Notes: a model not told the origin generated them from the sequence alone. Counted from the first letter of the stretch, positions 21,407 through 33,542 are shown. The stretch: 64,000 nt of DNA from Pinus tabuliformis (GCA_031772625.1 CM062808.1:140408605-140472604), one strand, 5' to 3'. Numbers and translations: made by a program.

Positions 21407-23618
21407 AAAATTTTGAAGACACAGGAAACAGAGAAAAACTGTGTTTTTTTTTAAAACAGGCAGAAATGTTTTTATGGAATTCCTCTCCTTCTATAGGCTT
21501 AATTTCCCCTTAAAATTGTATCATTTCTTGCACATATCAATATTCAAGGTGGGTCTATATAGAACCTACCTCTTCAAGCCAGAATTTGAGTAAAAACCTT
21601 GTGTTTCCTCCTTAAAAACTACAGACTATCCCTCCTATAGAACTGGCTGTAGGTACTCCTGTAGAAACCGATATTGCTCCTGTAGAATGCCAATAGGAGG
21701 AGGATGGCTGAAAATGATAGAAAACGATGGTTCTGAGGCTATGGAAGTGGTATAGAGCTTGCTGCAGCTGAGTGGACGTGGATGAAATGGAAGAAAAGGT
21801 GGTGAAGGAGTCTCGAGGAGGAGTACTTATGTTTCTTTGAGATATTTCTGGTGATAGGGTGAGCTAGCAAAAAGGTACATTTCTGGATTCGGACCATTGG
21901 TCCCCATTGCTTTGTCATCATGGATCTTCATGACTCTTTCCCGCAATCACTTCCCATCATTGCATCGGAGTTCATCAGAATTTGTATAACCCCCACTACC
22001 TGTCCTTTGGCTTTTCTGTGAGTCGACTAGGCACACGTGTGGTAGCATTTCTGGATGAGCACAGTCAAACTGGATGAGGGTGGCCAGTTAACTGGCCACC
22101 ATTGCTTTTTAATCCTAACCATCTCATTCGCTTATGCATATTTTCAACTACACATATGCAATAGAGGAGAGGGTTAGACACTTACCTGCAAGTCGAATGT
22201 TCATGTTGTTGTGCATTTTGGTTTCTTTGCTACTGCATGCTCGTATTTCTATTGCTACATGCTTCTATCCTAGTTTCTGCATGCCTGTATCTACTTTGTT
22301 GTATGATTTTTTCTCCCTGATGTGTAGCTTGTTGATTTGTGCAGGCACCCTCTAGTTAGATCTAGCTTCAGACATCCTCTTCAATCCTCTAGCTGCACCT
22401 ACTTTGCTGTTGTGGCTTGATTTTAAGGGGATCAACTGCTATAGGAAATCCTACAGGAGCTCCTGTAGCTGCTTCTCACTTTAAAATTTTTAGCTCATTC
22501 TTGTGTTGGGAGCTATGAGGATGCTACCAGGGGTGCTGATCATGATGGAGAGGTATTTGGTAAGCTACAAGTGAGTTTTGGAGGTGATGTTCTTTTTATT
22601 TCCTTGTTTTTCTAAAAACTTGTTTTTGTGTTTTTTCTGCAGGAAGGGAAGAAATCAATGGTAATGAGGTGGTGTAGTTGTGGGATGGATGGTCAGGATG
22701 GTGGATAGCTATAGGATGGCCTACATGCTCTCCATGAAAATTTCGAGCTCCTTAAACTATTTTTAAATTCCATTTCAAGCTCTTTGTGATTTCTACAGGA
22801 GCCACCTATAGAATACACAGGGCCTCCCGTAGGATACACAGTGCTCGGAAAAAACACACAGTGAGGGTGAAGAAAAGTCATAAATGATGGTTAGGAGTGT
22901 GGAGGATGTGAAATAGGCTCTGTGGCCTCTTCTCTTGCTTCATATGGTCCACCTGTAACCTGCAATGCATTTTAAAAGTCAATTTTTCTCTTCCTTCTTT
23001 CCAGTATTTTTTCTATTTTTTCTCTTTCTTTTTTTTGAAAGACAACTAGGGTGCCTCGAGGAGGTTTTCACCCTAATCTCCTACTTTGGGCACCTCCAAG
23101 GGAGTTTTTCACCCACAGATCTTATCCTTTCTCTCTTTTTTTTGTCAACATTGGGCCACCTCAAAAGAGGTTTTCAACCCAATGATGGGACTCAAGCACT
23201 TCATGGAGGTTTTCACTTGAGTCCTTATTATTTTTCTTTTTTCTGCTTCCTCAGTGAGTGGGTGGAGTGGAGGCTAAGGCCTGCTCCACTACCAACAGTG
23301 TCTTATTTAGATCCTCAATGAACTCTCGCTTGGAGAGGGGCTTCTGATAGGAACTGAACCATTGTCATTGCATTTTTCCACGGTGTAGGGTCCCAACCAT
23401 CTTGTCCTTAGCTTGTCTTTGAAGTCTTTATACCTTGAGTCATAGAGCAACGCCCAATATCCTTCCTGGAATTGCTTCTCGTTGATATTTTTATCATGCC
23501 ATACTTTCCTTTGGAGCTGGACTACCTATGTGTGGAGAAGGGCCTACAATCTTTGTTCATCCAATCCATTGAGCTGGAGTAGCCTTTCCCTCTGTGCATG
23601 GCATAGGTCTAGGTCCAG
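21407..23618 (-). other. E3 spacer between integrase and accessory ORF
   Basis: This 2.2-kb stretch has no credible protein. Pyrimidine-rich stretches occur near 22970-23040 and 23120-23145. It holds several copies of CTCCTGTAG/CTACAGGAG (21655-21663, 21676-21684, 22793-22801) and the perfect 18-bp palindrome at 22451-22468. Such a long spacer before the 3' ORF is common in Athila elements. Confidence 0.55.
22451..22468. repeat. Perfect 18-bp palindrome
   Basis: CTACAGGAGCTCCTGTAG equals its own reverse complement. Half-sites recur elsewhere in E3, including both LTRs. Confidence 0.9.
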
Positions 23619-24724
23619 CTAAGCTACCCTCCTTAGTGTATTGTATTCAAATTCTATTGACAGCAAAGCCTTCTTCCCATAGACCAGTTCATAGGGTGTG
23701 AACTTGGTGGTGGTCTTCCATGTTGTGTTGTAGGCCCAGGTGGCTTCAACTAGTCTATCCACCCAATGTTTTATGCTGCTACTCACTACATTGGTTAGAA
23801 TTCCTTCCAAAGCTCTGTTAGTGTCTTCCACCTACCCATTAGCTTGTGGATGGTAAGGGGTGGAAGTCTTGTGCTTTATTTTATGATGTGTGAGCAGGTA
23901 TTCAATCAAATTGGAAGTGAACTGACTACCTTGATCTTTAACCAGTTCTCTTGGATACCCGAAATTATAGAATATGTTTTCTATTAAAAACTTGGCTACT
24001 TTTTCCTCTGTTGCTACCTTGATTTCTTTTGTCTCTGCCCATTTTGTCAGATAATCAGTGCACACAATAATGTATTTCTTCTGTTTTGAAGGAGGGTTGA
24101 TAGAACCCATAAAATCCATGCCCACTTCTCAAATGGCTCTAAAGTCACTTGAGGTTGCATGGGAATCTCATCCTTTGGAGTAGGTTTCCCCATCCTTTGG
24201 CACCGATTGCATTGGCTGGTATACCTCTTCACATTTTGATGAAGAGTGGGCCAATAGTAACCTGCTTGCAAGATTTTGAAGGCAATCCTCTTTGCTGAAA
24301 AATGGCCTCCATAAGGCCCATCATGATGGGTCAGGAGAATGTCAAAAACTTCCTCCTCCCTGACACATCTTCTCAGGATTTGATCTGGACCATGTTGGAA
24401 GAGATCGCCCCCAATCCAAGTGAAAGGGGCGTTTTTCCTCATGATCTTGCTCTTCTCTTTCGAGGACAGGTGTGGTGGGAACTGTGCTGAAACCAAGTAA
24501 TTTTCTATATCAGTAAACCATGGAGAGAGTACTGAGATAGAAAATAGGTGCTTATCTGGCATTTGATCAACCACCATTCCTTCCTCAGCTACAAGCAAAT
24601 TTACTCTAGACAAAAAGTCAACAACAACATTTTCTTTACTAGGCTTGTCCACAATGGTAAAATCAAAGTGTTGTAGTAAAAGCAACCATATAATAATGTG
24701 AGAATTTACATCTGGCTTATTCAT
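23619..24724 (-). pseudogene. E3 integrase region
   Basis: In element sense an HHCC zinc-binding region comes first (HHDGPYGGH, then CNRC), preceded by PWFTDIENYLV, a segment typical of Athila/Tat polyproteins. The catalytic core follows, with MGMDFMGS, VKDQGSQF and a PYHPQANG region, and then the WVDRLVEATWAYNTT and FTPYELVYGK segments of the C-terminal part. No chromodomain is seen, in line with Athila/Tat. The integrase would insert element cDNA into chromosomes. The region is broken, with a few breaks. Confidence 0.85.
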
Positions 24725-24847
24725 TAACTACCTAATTGCAGCATGATCATTGTGTACAAAGGTTTGATAGCCTGTGATGTAATGTTTGAATTTCTTTAAG
24801 GAATGTACTACAGCTAGGAGTTCCTTCTCGGTTACCGTGTAGTTTAA

Positions 24848-26103
24848 CTATGTCTTTGACAATTTTTTACTTATAAAGTATATGGCATACAGTAACGTTT
24901 CATCAATTTGTCCCAAGGCTGCTCCTATTGCTTTGTTTGAGGCATCTGTGTGAATGTGGAAAGGTAGGACCCAGTTTGTGCCTCTCAAAATTGGGGCAGT
25001 CACAAGTTTTCTTTTCAAGGTATCTAGGACTTCTTGATAGTTTTCAGTCCATATGAACTTGACATCTTTTCCCAATATACCAAACAACGGAGAGGCTAAC
25101 TTACTGAAATCTTTAATGAATCTTTTGTAATATCCCGCTAAGCCTAGGAAACTTCGGACATCTCTCACCCTTTGAGGAGGTGGGACCCTTTGGATGATGG
25201 TAATTTTGTTGGGGTCCACCTGCAATCCTTGTTGAGGTATTGCATGACCTAGCATGGTCCCTTCAGTCATCAAGAATTCACATTTTTCTGGACTAAGGGA
25301 TAGGTTCATTTCAATACACTTGTCCAAAACTTTTCCCAAGTTAGATAAAGCTTCCTGAAAGTTATAACCATAAGGAGTAAAATCATCCATTATATTTCCA
25401 CTGCATCATGGACTAGTTCAGAGAATATACTCAATACTGCTCTCTGGAAAGTGGTGGGAGCATTGCATAACCCAAAAGGAACGACATGATATGCAAAGGT
25501 ACCCCAAGGACAAGTGAAAGTGGTCTTATATTGGTCTTCCAGGCTGATTTAGATCTGATTGTACCCACTAAACCTATCTAGGAAGGAGAAAAGCTTTTTC
25601 CTCACTAGACCATCTAACACTTGATCTATGAATGACAAAGGAAAATAGTCCTTTTTAGTGGCCTTGTCTAGCTCCCGATAATTGACACAGATTCTCCACT
25701 TACCATTTTTCTTTAGCACTAGCACCAAAGGAGAGACCCATTCATTGTCAGAGATGGGGTAGATGAATCCTGCATCATGTAGTTTTTGCAATTCTTCCTT
25801 AACAGTGTCTTTAAGGGCTTGATTCATCCTCCTTTGAGGCTACCTGACTAGCTTGCAATCTTCCTTAATGTATATGTGATGAGTACAAACAGAAGGGTGC
25901 ACTCCCTTCATCTCCTTATAGCTCCAGGCAATGGCATCTAAATGTTTTCTCAATAAGCTACACAGTTCCTTCTCCTGGGAGATGGATAGGGATGAGTTGA
26001 TTTTCAAGGTTCTTTCTGGGCCAAACTCTATTTTCTTAACATAGAAAGAGGTCAGGTTAGCCACACATAGATCAGTTAAGGGACTGTCTTGGGTTTCTTT
26101 CAC
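24848..26103 (-). pseudogene. E3 reverse transcriptase and RNase H
   Basis: The upstream connector (LLRKHLDAIAWSYKEMKG) is followed by RT motifs: WVSPLVLVLKKNGKWRICVN, then LDRFSGYNQI. A DDFTPYG stretch follows where the Gypsy YxDD box sits. The thumb/connection region includes RSFLGLAGYYKRFIKDFS. RNase H starts at FHIHTDASNKAIGAALGQ. Domain order RT-RNase H-integrase makes this Ty3/Gypsy. It is broken, with a few breaks. Confidence 0.88.
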
Positions 26104-26249
26104 TAGATCTTCTAATGGAAAAATGCTGGGGGTGGATTCTAAATTAAATTTTCAATGATATCATCCTCATCCTACGATTTCCCCCCCATGACAATTTCTA
26201 CCGCACACAATGGTGTGGAATAGACTTCATCCTCATCCTCATCCTCCAA

Positions 26250-26723
26250 CTAGAGAGGTAGATCATGTTCTAGCAGGGGTTGGGTAGGGGGGTATATGAT
26301 TAGTTGCTTTGACATATGCCCGTTCTTGATTGTCATGTTCCCAACTCGATAGCTAATGTAAGCATCTGCAGTAGCCAACCAGGGTCTTCCTAAAATGAGA
26401 GGATACCCAATGAGCTTTTCCTTCAGCTGGAGAACTTGGAAATCAGCAAGGTACTGCCAAGAATCAATGGAGACCATCACATCCTCCACAATCCGCTCAG
26501 GGGTCACGGTGGAGCGGTCTGCTAGTTGCAGTACTGTCATGGTCTTTCTCAAGGAGCCCTGTGGAGGTTGAGTTTGAGCATGGTGTCCTTTGTCATCACA
26601 TTAATGGAAGCTCCCAAATCAATCAAGGTATGGGGGATCATGGTGCCATTGATGTGTACATCAACGATTCGGCTTCCAGGGTCTAGATACTTTGGACAGA
26701 TTACCTGCCCAACATCAGGTTAG
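26250..26723 (-). pseudogene. E3 aspartic protease region
   Basis: Minus-strand translation gives a retropepsin active-site stretch (TLIDLGASINVMTKD, about 26580-26630) and, further on, LIGYPLILGRPWLATADAYI, the conserved second half of plant Gypsy proteases. It lies between the gag knuckles and RT, as expected. It would cut the gag-pol polyprotein. Confidence 0.75.
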
Positions 26724-27324
26724 ACAGTTGTCCTATGACATTGATGGTTGGGGCATCTCTCTTGTGCCTACCTGGATGCCTGAAGCACTTCTCTTTAATC
26801 ATCTTATTGTATATAGGCACATCCTTTATGGCTTGGAGAAGTGGTATCTTTACACATAACTGTTTCAATTCTCCTAGAAGTTCAGTTTCTTCTGGGGTGG
26901 GCTGTGTTGTCCCAGATAATCTCTCAGGAAAGGGTGGAATTGCTTTCGGTTCACTTTCCTCTTTATCTTCCTCAACCTCCTGAGGGGGAGGTTGGCTATT
27001 TGGGAGAACCTTCCCATATCATAGGTTAATCTCCTGAATCTCCATAACATAGGTTGGGCATGATGCTTCCCCACTATATACTTGCTGAGCATGTCTATTT
27101 TTCGTGGTCGGGTTCGATTGAGTAGGCATTTGGGGTTGCCTTGGTGGAGCAGGAGGCAATGGTTGTGGCTGAGCATAGGAGTGAAATGAATGAGTGGTTG
27201 GTTGAGCATGATATTGAGATGGATAGGACCAAGGAGGAGGTGTGGACCAAGAAGGATGAGAAGGGGGGCCCCAAGAAGGTATGGAATTGGCTTGATTGGG
27301 GTTGTAGTATGCCTAAGATGTCCC

Positions 27325-27648
27325 TTAAATTCCCTGCTGGTATGGTCTAGGTCCATGTGGTCTCCTTTGGTTCATGACATTGAGTGGTTCAGTGGCTCCT
27401 TTGGCCCCTTGGTACATAGCTTTAAGTCTGGGCAAGGAAGGGCACTTATTTGTGGAATGATCTTCTTCACAGACTGAACAAACCTCTATGGAGTTCAATG
27501 GACATTCATTCCTAGGATGCCTTCTAGTGCACCTAGGACAAAAAGTGGCTAAACCCCTATCTTCTTCCTCTTTTTTCCTTTTGATATGCAAGGTATCCAT
27601 TTGCATAGCAAGAGTTTGCAGCATCTCACTCTTGAAGTCTTCCATCAT
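27325..27648 (-). pseudogene. E3 gag nucleocapsid: two zinc knuckles
   Basis: About 107 residues contain CPRCTRRHPRNEC and CSVCEEDHSTNKC, both of the CX2CX3HX4C type, also found in the E2 ORF. A basic, M-rich helix precedes them and a P/G/R stretch follows. This is the RNA-binding part of gag. Confidence 0.8.
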
Positions 27649-27745
27649 GTTTCCAAGTTCACCTTTGAGGGATGAAATTGACGAGGAGGTACTGGCTATG
27701 GGTTGACTCCCCCTGCCTCTCTTTTTGGCTACCCTAGAATGGTTT

Positions 27746-28500
27746 CTAAAAAATAGTATTTACGTCTTTGTAAGGTGGTTGGTAGATGTCTCCCCCAGCC
27801 AATAAATGGAGGGTGTCTAGAAGGTCTTTCGGAATTCCCCTGAGTAGGACCAACTTCAGTGATTCGGGGTCAAGTGTACACCCGGCCCTTTTATAACTGA
27901 GCTGGAACCTTTCTTCATAATCTTCCAATGATTCATCACTTCCCATGGTCATTCGGAAGATTTCTTCCTTGGTTTCTTTTGACCTACAGTAGTCTCGATA
28001 TTTGTTATTAAAGGCTTGCTGCATTTGAGCCCAAGTTGTGATATTATTGCCAGGTAACCTCATGAACAAGCACAATGCTGCATCCTTGAGAGTAGAAGGA
28101 AATAGTTTCAACTTTTTCTCATCTTTTGCATAGTCATAGGTTTAGCAGATAACAGAAAACTCAAACAAGAAGGTGTCAGGATCTTCTATAGTCAATCCAT
28201 GGAAGTGAGGTAGGGCTGAAGGGCTTATGTTCTTCATTTTAGTGTCCCCATTGGTCTCTCAGATGGGAAAGGTACCCTCTACTCTTTCTCCATTCCCCCT
28301 AGCATTTCTGTTTTCAGCCATTGTCTCAAGAGGGATGTTTTCTTCTTCTTCTTCCCCTATAGGTTCTTCAAATATCTCTGTTGGTTCACCTAAAGGCTCT
28401 TCTTGATCACTGCCACTGAAGAAGAGAGAAGGGTGGCTATGTGATGTGGTGGGGGTGTTGGGTAAGAATTTTCCTGAATTATCTCTATTCCTATGAGGCA
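27746..28500 (-). pseudogene. E3 gag N-terminus and capsid
   Basis: The capsid signature is seen at 27746-28111: LKDAALCLFMRLPGNNITTWAQM, then FNNKYRDYC, then ESLEDYEERFQLSYKRAGC, matching the Athila-type gag capsid. Upstream, 28259-28500 encodes an acidic N-terminal stretch (EEPLGEPTEIFEEPIGEEEE) that probably belongs to gag. The true start is unclear; a methionine near 28500 (MPHRNRDNSG) is a candidate. It is broken. Confidence 0.75.
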
Positions 28501-28667
28501 TGAAAGGAAATCTGTTCGGGTTGTTTTTGCTTTTTTTTGCCTGTACCTGCAAAACTGAAATTGATTGAACAAACAAATTGCAACTAACTGAAATGGACTT
28601 GCTGAAATGAAAGTGCAGAACTGAAAAAGGAAAGCAAATGAGATGCAGAACTGAAAGCAAGGAAATG

Positions 28668-28839
28668 ACTAATCTACTTTTGCTAAAATGGAAATTGCAG
28701 AATTGAAAGGAATAATCTACTTTTGCTGAAATGGAAAATGTAGAATTGAAAGGACTAATCTACTTTTTCTGAAATGGAAATTGAAAAATTGAAAGGACTA
28801 ATCTACTTTTGCTGAAATAAAATACTTAGTAGAATGTTT
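28668..28839. repeat. Four-copy 43-bp tandem repeat in E3 leader
   Basis: Units start at 28668, 28711, 28754 and 28797, each 43 bp on from the last, with the core TAATCTACTTTT. More degenerate relatives extend left to about 28550. It lies between the primer-binding site and gag. Confidence 0.85.
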
Positions 28840-28885
28840 CAATAGAAAATAGAAGAAAGGAGTAATCACAAAATACTCTGACGCT

Positions 28886-28903
28886 TCACTGGCAACAGCA
28901 CCA
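28886..28903 (-). other. E3 primer-binding site (tRNA-Asp type)
   Basis: On the element strand it reads TGGTGCTGTTGCCAGTGA, close to the TGGCGCCGTTGCC form complementary to tRNA-Asp that Athila elements use. It lies five bases from the right LTR. Confidence 0.65.
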
Positions 28904-28908
28904 AAAAG

Positions 28909-30190
28909 TGGTGAGCACCAGTATTGCAGCAATAATGTTGCAACTCCTGGGCTTCCTACTTTACTTTTATCAACTCGGTAGTTCGTAACAAACTTGGAAG
29001 CAACGGTGTTGTATGCAGAAGTATAAGTTCTTACTATACGCTGTCACTTGGTCAACTGGTGCAAGAGCACTAGGAGCTCAAGTGAACTTCTATGAATTCC
29101 AGAAGAAGCTTTATATGTGATGAAAGAAAGGAAAGCTTACTCTACAGAGGCTACTCTACTTGCAGAAAGAGAAAGAAGATTGAAATCTAAAGTAAACCTA
29201 GCAAACCCTAATTTACCAACTAACCCTGCTTTTGTAGAAAAAGAGATAAACACCCATGAAATGAATGCCATTACCTACTTAGGAAGTAAACAACATCTAT
29301 TCACACTATTTCTAGAAGGAAATGAGGAAAAAAACATCTTTTCGGATTTTTATATATTTTTAGGTGAAATTGTCATGCATGTAATTTATTTGATTGTGAA
29401 TGTGGCAATGATTAGGTGGCGATGGACGACAACTTTGGGATCTGTAAAGGTATAGGAAGGTGTGGATGGGTCCTAGGAGGCCTCTGGTGGCCTTCTAGAG
29501 GCTTTCCCTACAATCAGACTTCAACACGTCACCTACAAGAAAATCTACAGGAGTTCTACAAAAGGTCTACAGGAGGATGCCGAGAGCCGTTTTGGAGGTT
29601 TTGAAGGTGGGAAAGTGGTTGGAAATCATAGCTAAAGGCTAGAAGGATGTGTTAAGGTGTCCAGGGTTCATCAAGAAGGTTTAGGAAAGAGCAAGATGGT
29701 TGGACTTGTTCAAGGAAAGAGAGGAAACTTCATGAGAAAAGTGCAAAAAATTAGGGTAGATTTATAAGGGATTGTGGATGACTTGTGGAACCTGGAGCAA
29801 AGAGAAATGGTGATGGCTGCTTTATTGTGAGGAGACATTTGCTACAAGAGAGCTGTAACTCACCATGAGATGAAGCAAACAAAGAAACTAGCTACAACAA
29901 AAACAGAACTGTGCATCAAACTAACCTAAATTTTGATCTAGGAAAATAAATGTTGAATCAATGTTATATGGAAAGAAAGCATGGATGGAGATATATTGAA
30001 AACATAGAAATGAGCAATGGAAAAATATATCTGAAGCAAAGCATTAACCTCTTAATCAAACTGCAACACTATAAATTCTATCAAAAAATAAAATCCGTGT
30101 TTTTTTGTGGCAGCAAGAGGGTCTTGGCCTAAGTTCATGGTCCCAAGGGGAGGAAAGGAGGCCAAGGCTCTACTGATGGCCTTTTGTAAC
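28909..30190 (-). repeat. E3 right LTR, interrupted by E4
   Basis: It matches the left LTR from its first base (TGGTGAGCACCA) to about 30176, then gives way to the E4 LTR at 30191. CTACAGGAG occurs at 29545-29553 and 29567-29575. The remaining roughly 0.8 kb should lie beyond 64000. Confidence 0.88.
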
Positions 30191-31376
30191 TGTTATCACT
30201 CAGGTTGTTCCCTTTGACTCCCAAGGGAATACGGCCGAGGTAACCACTAACCAATCTTTGGGTCACAGGTTCTAGCCTACCTATGACCAGAGAGGGCTCT
30301 CTCTTTATGATTTAACTTTGTTGGTATAATATTTTAGGATAGTTATGATGCTCAAGGTTTGTTTTGAAATTTTGCTGGATGATGACTTCAGTCAAGATAT
30401 ATATATGATTACCAGGGTGTTCTAGGCCATTGGGCATGGATTCAGTGGTACTTTACTTGTTTGATATGTCTGTGCTGATACAATAGTGGTGTTGCAGAGC
30501 CAGATAAGTGTCTGAGGAACAATTCTTTGAATCTGTGATTAGGTGTGATTTAACCAGGGTATGAAAGGCAATTAAGAATCTTTCAACAAACTGGTATGGA
30601 GAAACAATGAGAATATTATTTAGAAGCAGTTAAGAATTTCTAAATAACATTCATATTTATAGAATTAATGAGAACATGAGCAATTAAGAATTCATGTTCA
30701 TGATCAATTCAGAAGAAAACATTTTCAGCAATAGAGGTTGAGCACAAGGTGTAACCAAACATTTCCTGTACTATTCTTTTTCTCTACTGCTAGATTAGTG
30801 AAACATGTGTATGATTTAGATAAACATAAGAAGACAAAACATAGATTGAGAAAAACTTATTGTTTCATCAGATAGCACAGGAATTCTGCAACAGCACGCA
30901 TAGCATCACCAAGACATCAAACATTCAGGAAATCACTGAGCTTTTCCAGCCCTTTGCATTAGATGATCTGAAAATATACAATACATTTGCCTCAGAATGA
31001 AAATCACCAACCCCTCATACGTTGCTAGGGGAGGTATATATACATGATTTACATAAGAAAATATCTAGCTGATGAGTAAATGCTTCATTAATGTTATGCC
31101 AACTCTTGGAGCGTTGTAGGTGAGGGAGTAAATGCTGTAGTAACTCTTCAGTGCCTTAGCTGTCCAAAATGGTCAGAAGATGTTGACTTTGTGGCTGTTG
31201 GAGTCAGTTGAGGATACGTTGTCCAAAAATTGCATATATCTTATCTTTTGCTTGCTGCCGCTGTCTTTTGCTGAGTCACCTTTCAGCTGCCTTTATTCTG
31301 TTGTTTGACTTTTGCTGAGTTGTAGCTGACTGGGATGGAGCAACTGAGGCTATTGTGGCAAAATTTGAAGAATTGC

Positions 31377-32081
31377 CTACCACCAATCCTCCTTGGGTAT
31401 TTGGTGTCTTTGAATCTTCACCAAAGTCTCATCTGCTTCTGTATATCTATAAAAATTTGGAGGAACCTCAAAAAGGTGGTGGATTTCATTTTCAATAAAA
31501 AACATATTCTCAAGTTTGTGCAGAAGGCTCTGCCCTGTTGGAGGCCCTGCCTCCTCAGAAGTACTGCCAGATGCAGTAATTTGATTTTCCACAAAGGTGG
31601 ACATCCTGTTTGCATATTGCTCACGGGGGAGCAGTCTTCCTGTGCTGTTTAGTAGGCTGGGCAGTCCCTTTGCTTGCAGTGCTCCCATTTTGACCTTGTA
31701 CTCATCCACCTCAGCCTGAATTTCATAGCACTTCCTCTCCACAGTTTGTACATAATTCCTGAGAGTGAGTACCTTTTTAGCTGTAAGGACAACCTCTGTT
31801 GTGTTAACAATGTTGATGGCTGCCAGTTCCTCCTTTGTTTGCCTGTTCAAAAAATCTATCATTCTATTGGCCAGCTCCGGCCTGTTTCCCAGCACTGTTC
31901 TGGCCTTCTGAATCTCTATCTGTGCTTGGCCAATTAAATCCATCTGCTCATGCACAGTCTTAATTGACTTCCATTGCTTAGTGATGGATTGGTCAATGCG
32001 GGCCCACAAAATTCTTTTAATTTCTGCCATAGTAGTCTCTAGTTTGAGCTCTTTTTCCAAGGTCTTTATCTTCTCTTTCAA
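31377..32081 (-). CDS. E4 LTR-borne protein, helical C-terminal part
   Basis: This 234-residue frame is rich in helix-formers and starts with a coiled-coil-like stretch (KEKIKTLEKELKLETTMAE). It aligns along its length with the 231-residue frames in both E6 LTRs. Shared stretches include HEQMDL, KVLTLRNYVQ/RVLTLRNYVQ, KGLPSLLNS/RGLPSLLNS, GPPTGQ, the IE.EI.HLF.VPPN.Y.Y region and T..ADETL. No known family is recognised. It occupies the R/U5 side of the LTR, sense to the element. By architecture it could be an oligomerising or scaffold protein, which is inference. Confidence 0.75.
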   Translation of the reverse strand: MKEKIKTLEKELKLETTMAEIKRILWARIDQSITKQWKSIKTVHEQMDLIGQAQIEIQKARTVLGNRPELANRMIDFLNRQTKEELAAINIVNTTEVVLTAKKVLTLRNYVQTVERKCYEIQAEVDEYKVKMGALQAKGLPSLLNSTGRLLPREQYANRMSTFVENQITASGSTSEEAGPPTGQSLLHKLENMFFIENEIHHLFEVPPNFYRYTEADETLVKIQRHQIPKEDWW

Positions 32082-32084
32082 GGC

Positions 32085-33536
32085 CTATATTTCTCTACCT
32101 TGTTCTGCCACAGTCATTTTTGATTTATCATATTTGGCATCTAGTTCTGCCAACTTTTCCTTGGCCTGTTTTATCTCAGTGGCTTGGAGTTCCATTTCTT
32201 TAATGGCCTTAGTCAGCTCTTCCATGCTTGTACTGGAGTCTGGAGCTGTTGTTTTTGCTGCTTCTGTTGTTGCTGTTGTTGTTACAGGGGCCACTGCTGC
32301 CTCTGTAGTTGTTGCAGTGGTTGAAGTAGTTGGAGGAGCTTGGGATGTGGATTCTCCCTGCTTATCTTGTAGTAACCCTTCAAGTTCCTTCTCCAAATCA
32401 AGGACCTTCTGGTTGAGCTGCATTATAAGATCCAGCTGCTCATCGGCTTCCTTTTCCTTCTGTAACTCTGCTGTTTGAGGGTGCTCGGTGGGCAGCAGCT
32501 TTAACCTTTTCTTCAATGCATTCAGGTCATCTTCTTTTTTCTTCATGAGGGCCCTCACGCCCTTTGGGTCACTGGGATCATGTCCCAGGTCGATAATGAT
32601 GTCCTCTAATGATTTGATCCTGTTATCTTTGGCCATGGAGGACATTCTCTCAAAATCCAACTGAATGTTGGTATTTTTCAGTGATTCTTTTAATTCATGG
32701 GCCATGGATGCCCTGTCCACCAAGGTGGCATAGACCATTTCTCCAGTCTGCTTGTGGAGTTCTATTTGGTCCATGGGGTGAATGTCTTTTGCCATGACTT
32801 CCACCCTTGTCCTCACATAATCCGCAGCTGATTGAGGCTGTGGCACCTTGGGTTTGAAATGACTGAGGACCATCTTCTCCTCTTGAATGTCATATACATA
32901 CATCAGTCTTTCCTGTTTGGCTGGTGTTGCCTTTAGAAACTGTTTATACACTTCTACTCTCAGCAAGTCATTTTGTGCCTTTATTTGCTTGAAAGAAGCC
33001 TTAGTGCTTTTAGGCTTCTCGCCTTGCTGAGAGGAGGAGGATACCTCCAAGCCGAGTTGTAGTCCCTGCTCCTGCTGAAAGGAGCTTGTACCTTTTTGTT
33101 GGCTGCCTTCCCCATCTTTCCTTGAACTGTCAAGGACTTCTTCATTGATTTCTTCTATCTCTGGGGAACCAACCCTTTGGCTCTTGGCTTCGGGTTGCTG
33201 GAAGGATCCACTAGCAGGAGTGGACTCTTCTCTGTCTCTTTTCATACCCCTCTCCTCATGTGCTGGGGTCTGCAAAATTGGTGCTGTTGGTGGCTCAGTT
33301 TGCGGAGGAGGGGTCTGCTCTTGTTGCTGCCCCATTGAGGAGGCAGACTGTTCTTTGACTGTTTCTTCTTCAGCACCCATTATTCCTTTACCCTTGTCCG
33401 TACCTGGTGCTGCTGTGGAAGGTGCAGTTGTTGTGGTCGAGGTCCCTTCTCCCACTGGATGTGGTTGCTTGAAGATTACCTGCTGCACAGAATCCAAGTC
33501 AAGAGTTTTTTCCAAATCCTTGACATTCTTTTGCAT
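32085..33536 (-). CDS. E4 LTR-borne protein, low-complexity and coiled-coil middle part
   Basis: This is a 483-residue frame. Residues about 20-200 are rich in Q, E, T, P and S (for example PPPQTEPPTAPIL and QQKGTSSFQQEQG) and look disordered. About 200-330 is more ordered, with LMYVYDIQEEKMVLSHF and AKDIHPMDQIELHKQTGEM. About 340-480 is charged and helical with heptad-like leucines (LNQKVLDLEKELEGLL, then IKEMELQATEIKQAKEKLAEL), indicating coiled coils around a T/A-rich spacer. E6 has a shorter Q/E/T-rich linker at the same place. No enzyme motif is seen. Confidence 0.7.
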   Translation of the reverse strand: MQKNVKDLEKTLDLDSVQQVIFKQPHPVGEGTSTTTTAPSTAAPGTDKGKGIMGAEEETVKEQSASSMGQQQEQTPPPQTEPPTAPILQTPAHEERGMKRDREESTPASGSFQQPEAKSQRVGSPEIEEINEEVLDSSRKDGEGSQQKGTSSFQQEQGLQLGLEVSSSSQQGEKPKSTKASFKQIKAQNDLLRVEVYKQFLKATPAKQERLMYVYDIQEEKMVLSHFKPKVPQPQSAADYVRTRVEVMAKDIHPMDQIELHKQTGEMVYATLVDRASMAHELKESLKNTNIQLDFERMSSMAKDNRIKSLEDIIIDLGHDPSDPKGVRALMKKKEDDLNALKKRLKLLPTEHPQTAELQKEKEADEQLDLIMQLNQKVLDLEKELEGLLQDKQGESTSQAPPTTSTTATTTEAAVAPVTTTATTEAAKTTAPDSSTSMEELTKAIKEMELQATEIKQAKEKLAELDAKYDKSKMTVAEQGREI

Positions 33537-33542
33537 TATCTC

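Noticed and set aside
28668-28839. CRISPR-like array
   Set aside because: The 43-bp units are contiguous and degenerate, with no distinct spacers, in a plant retroelement leader.
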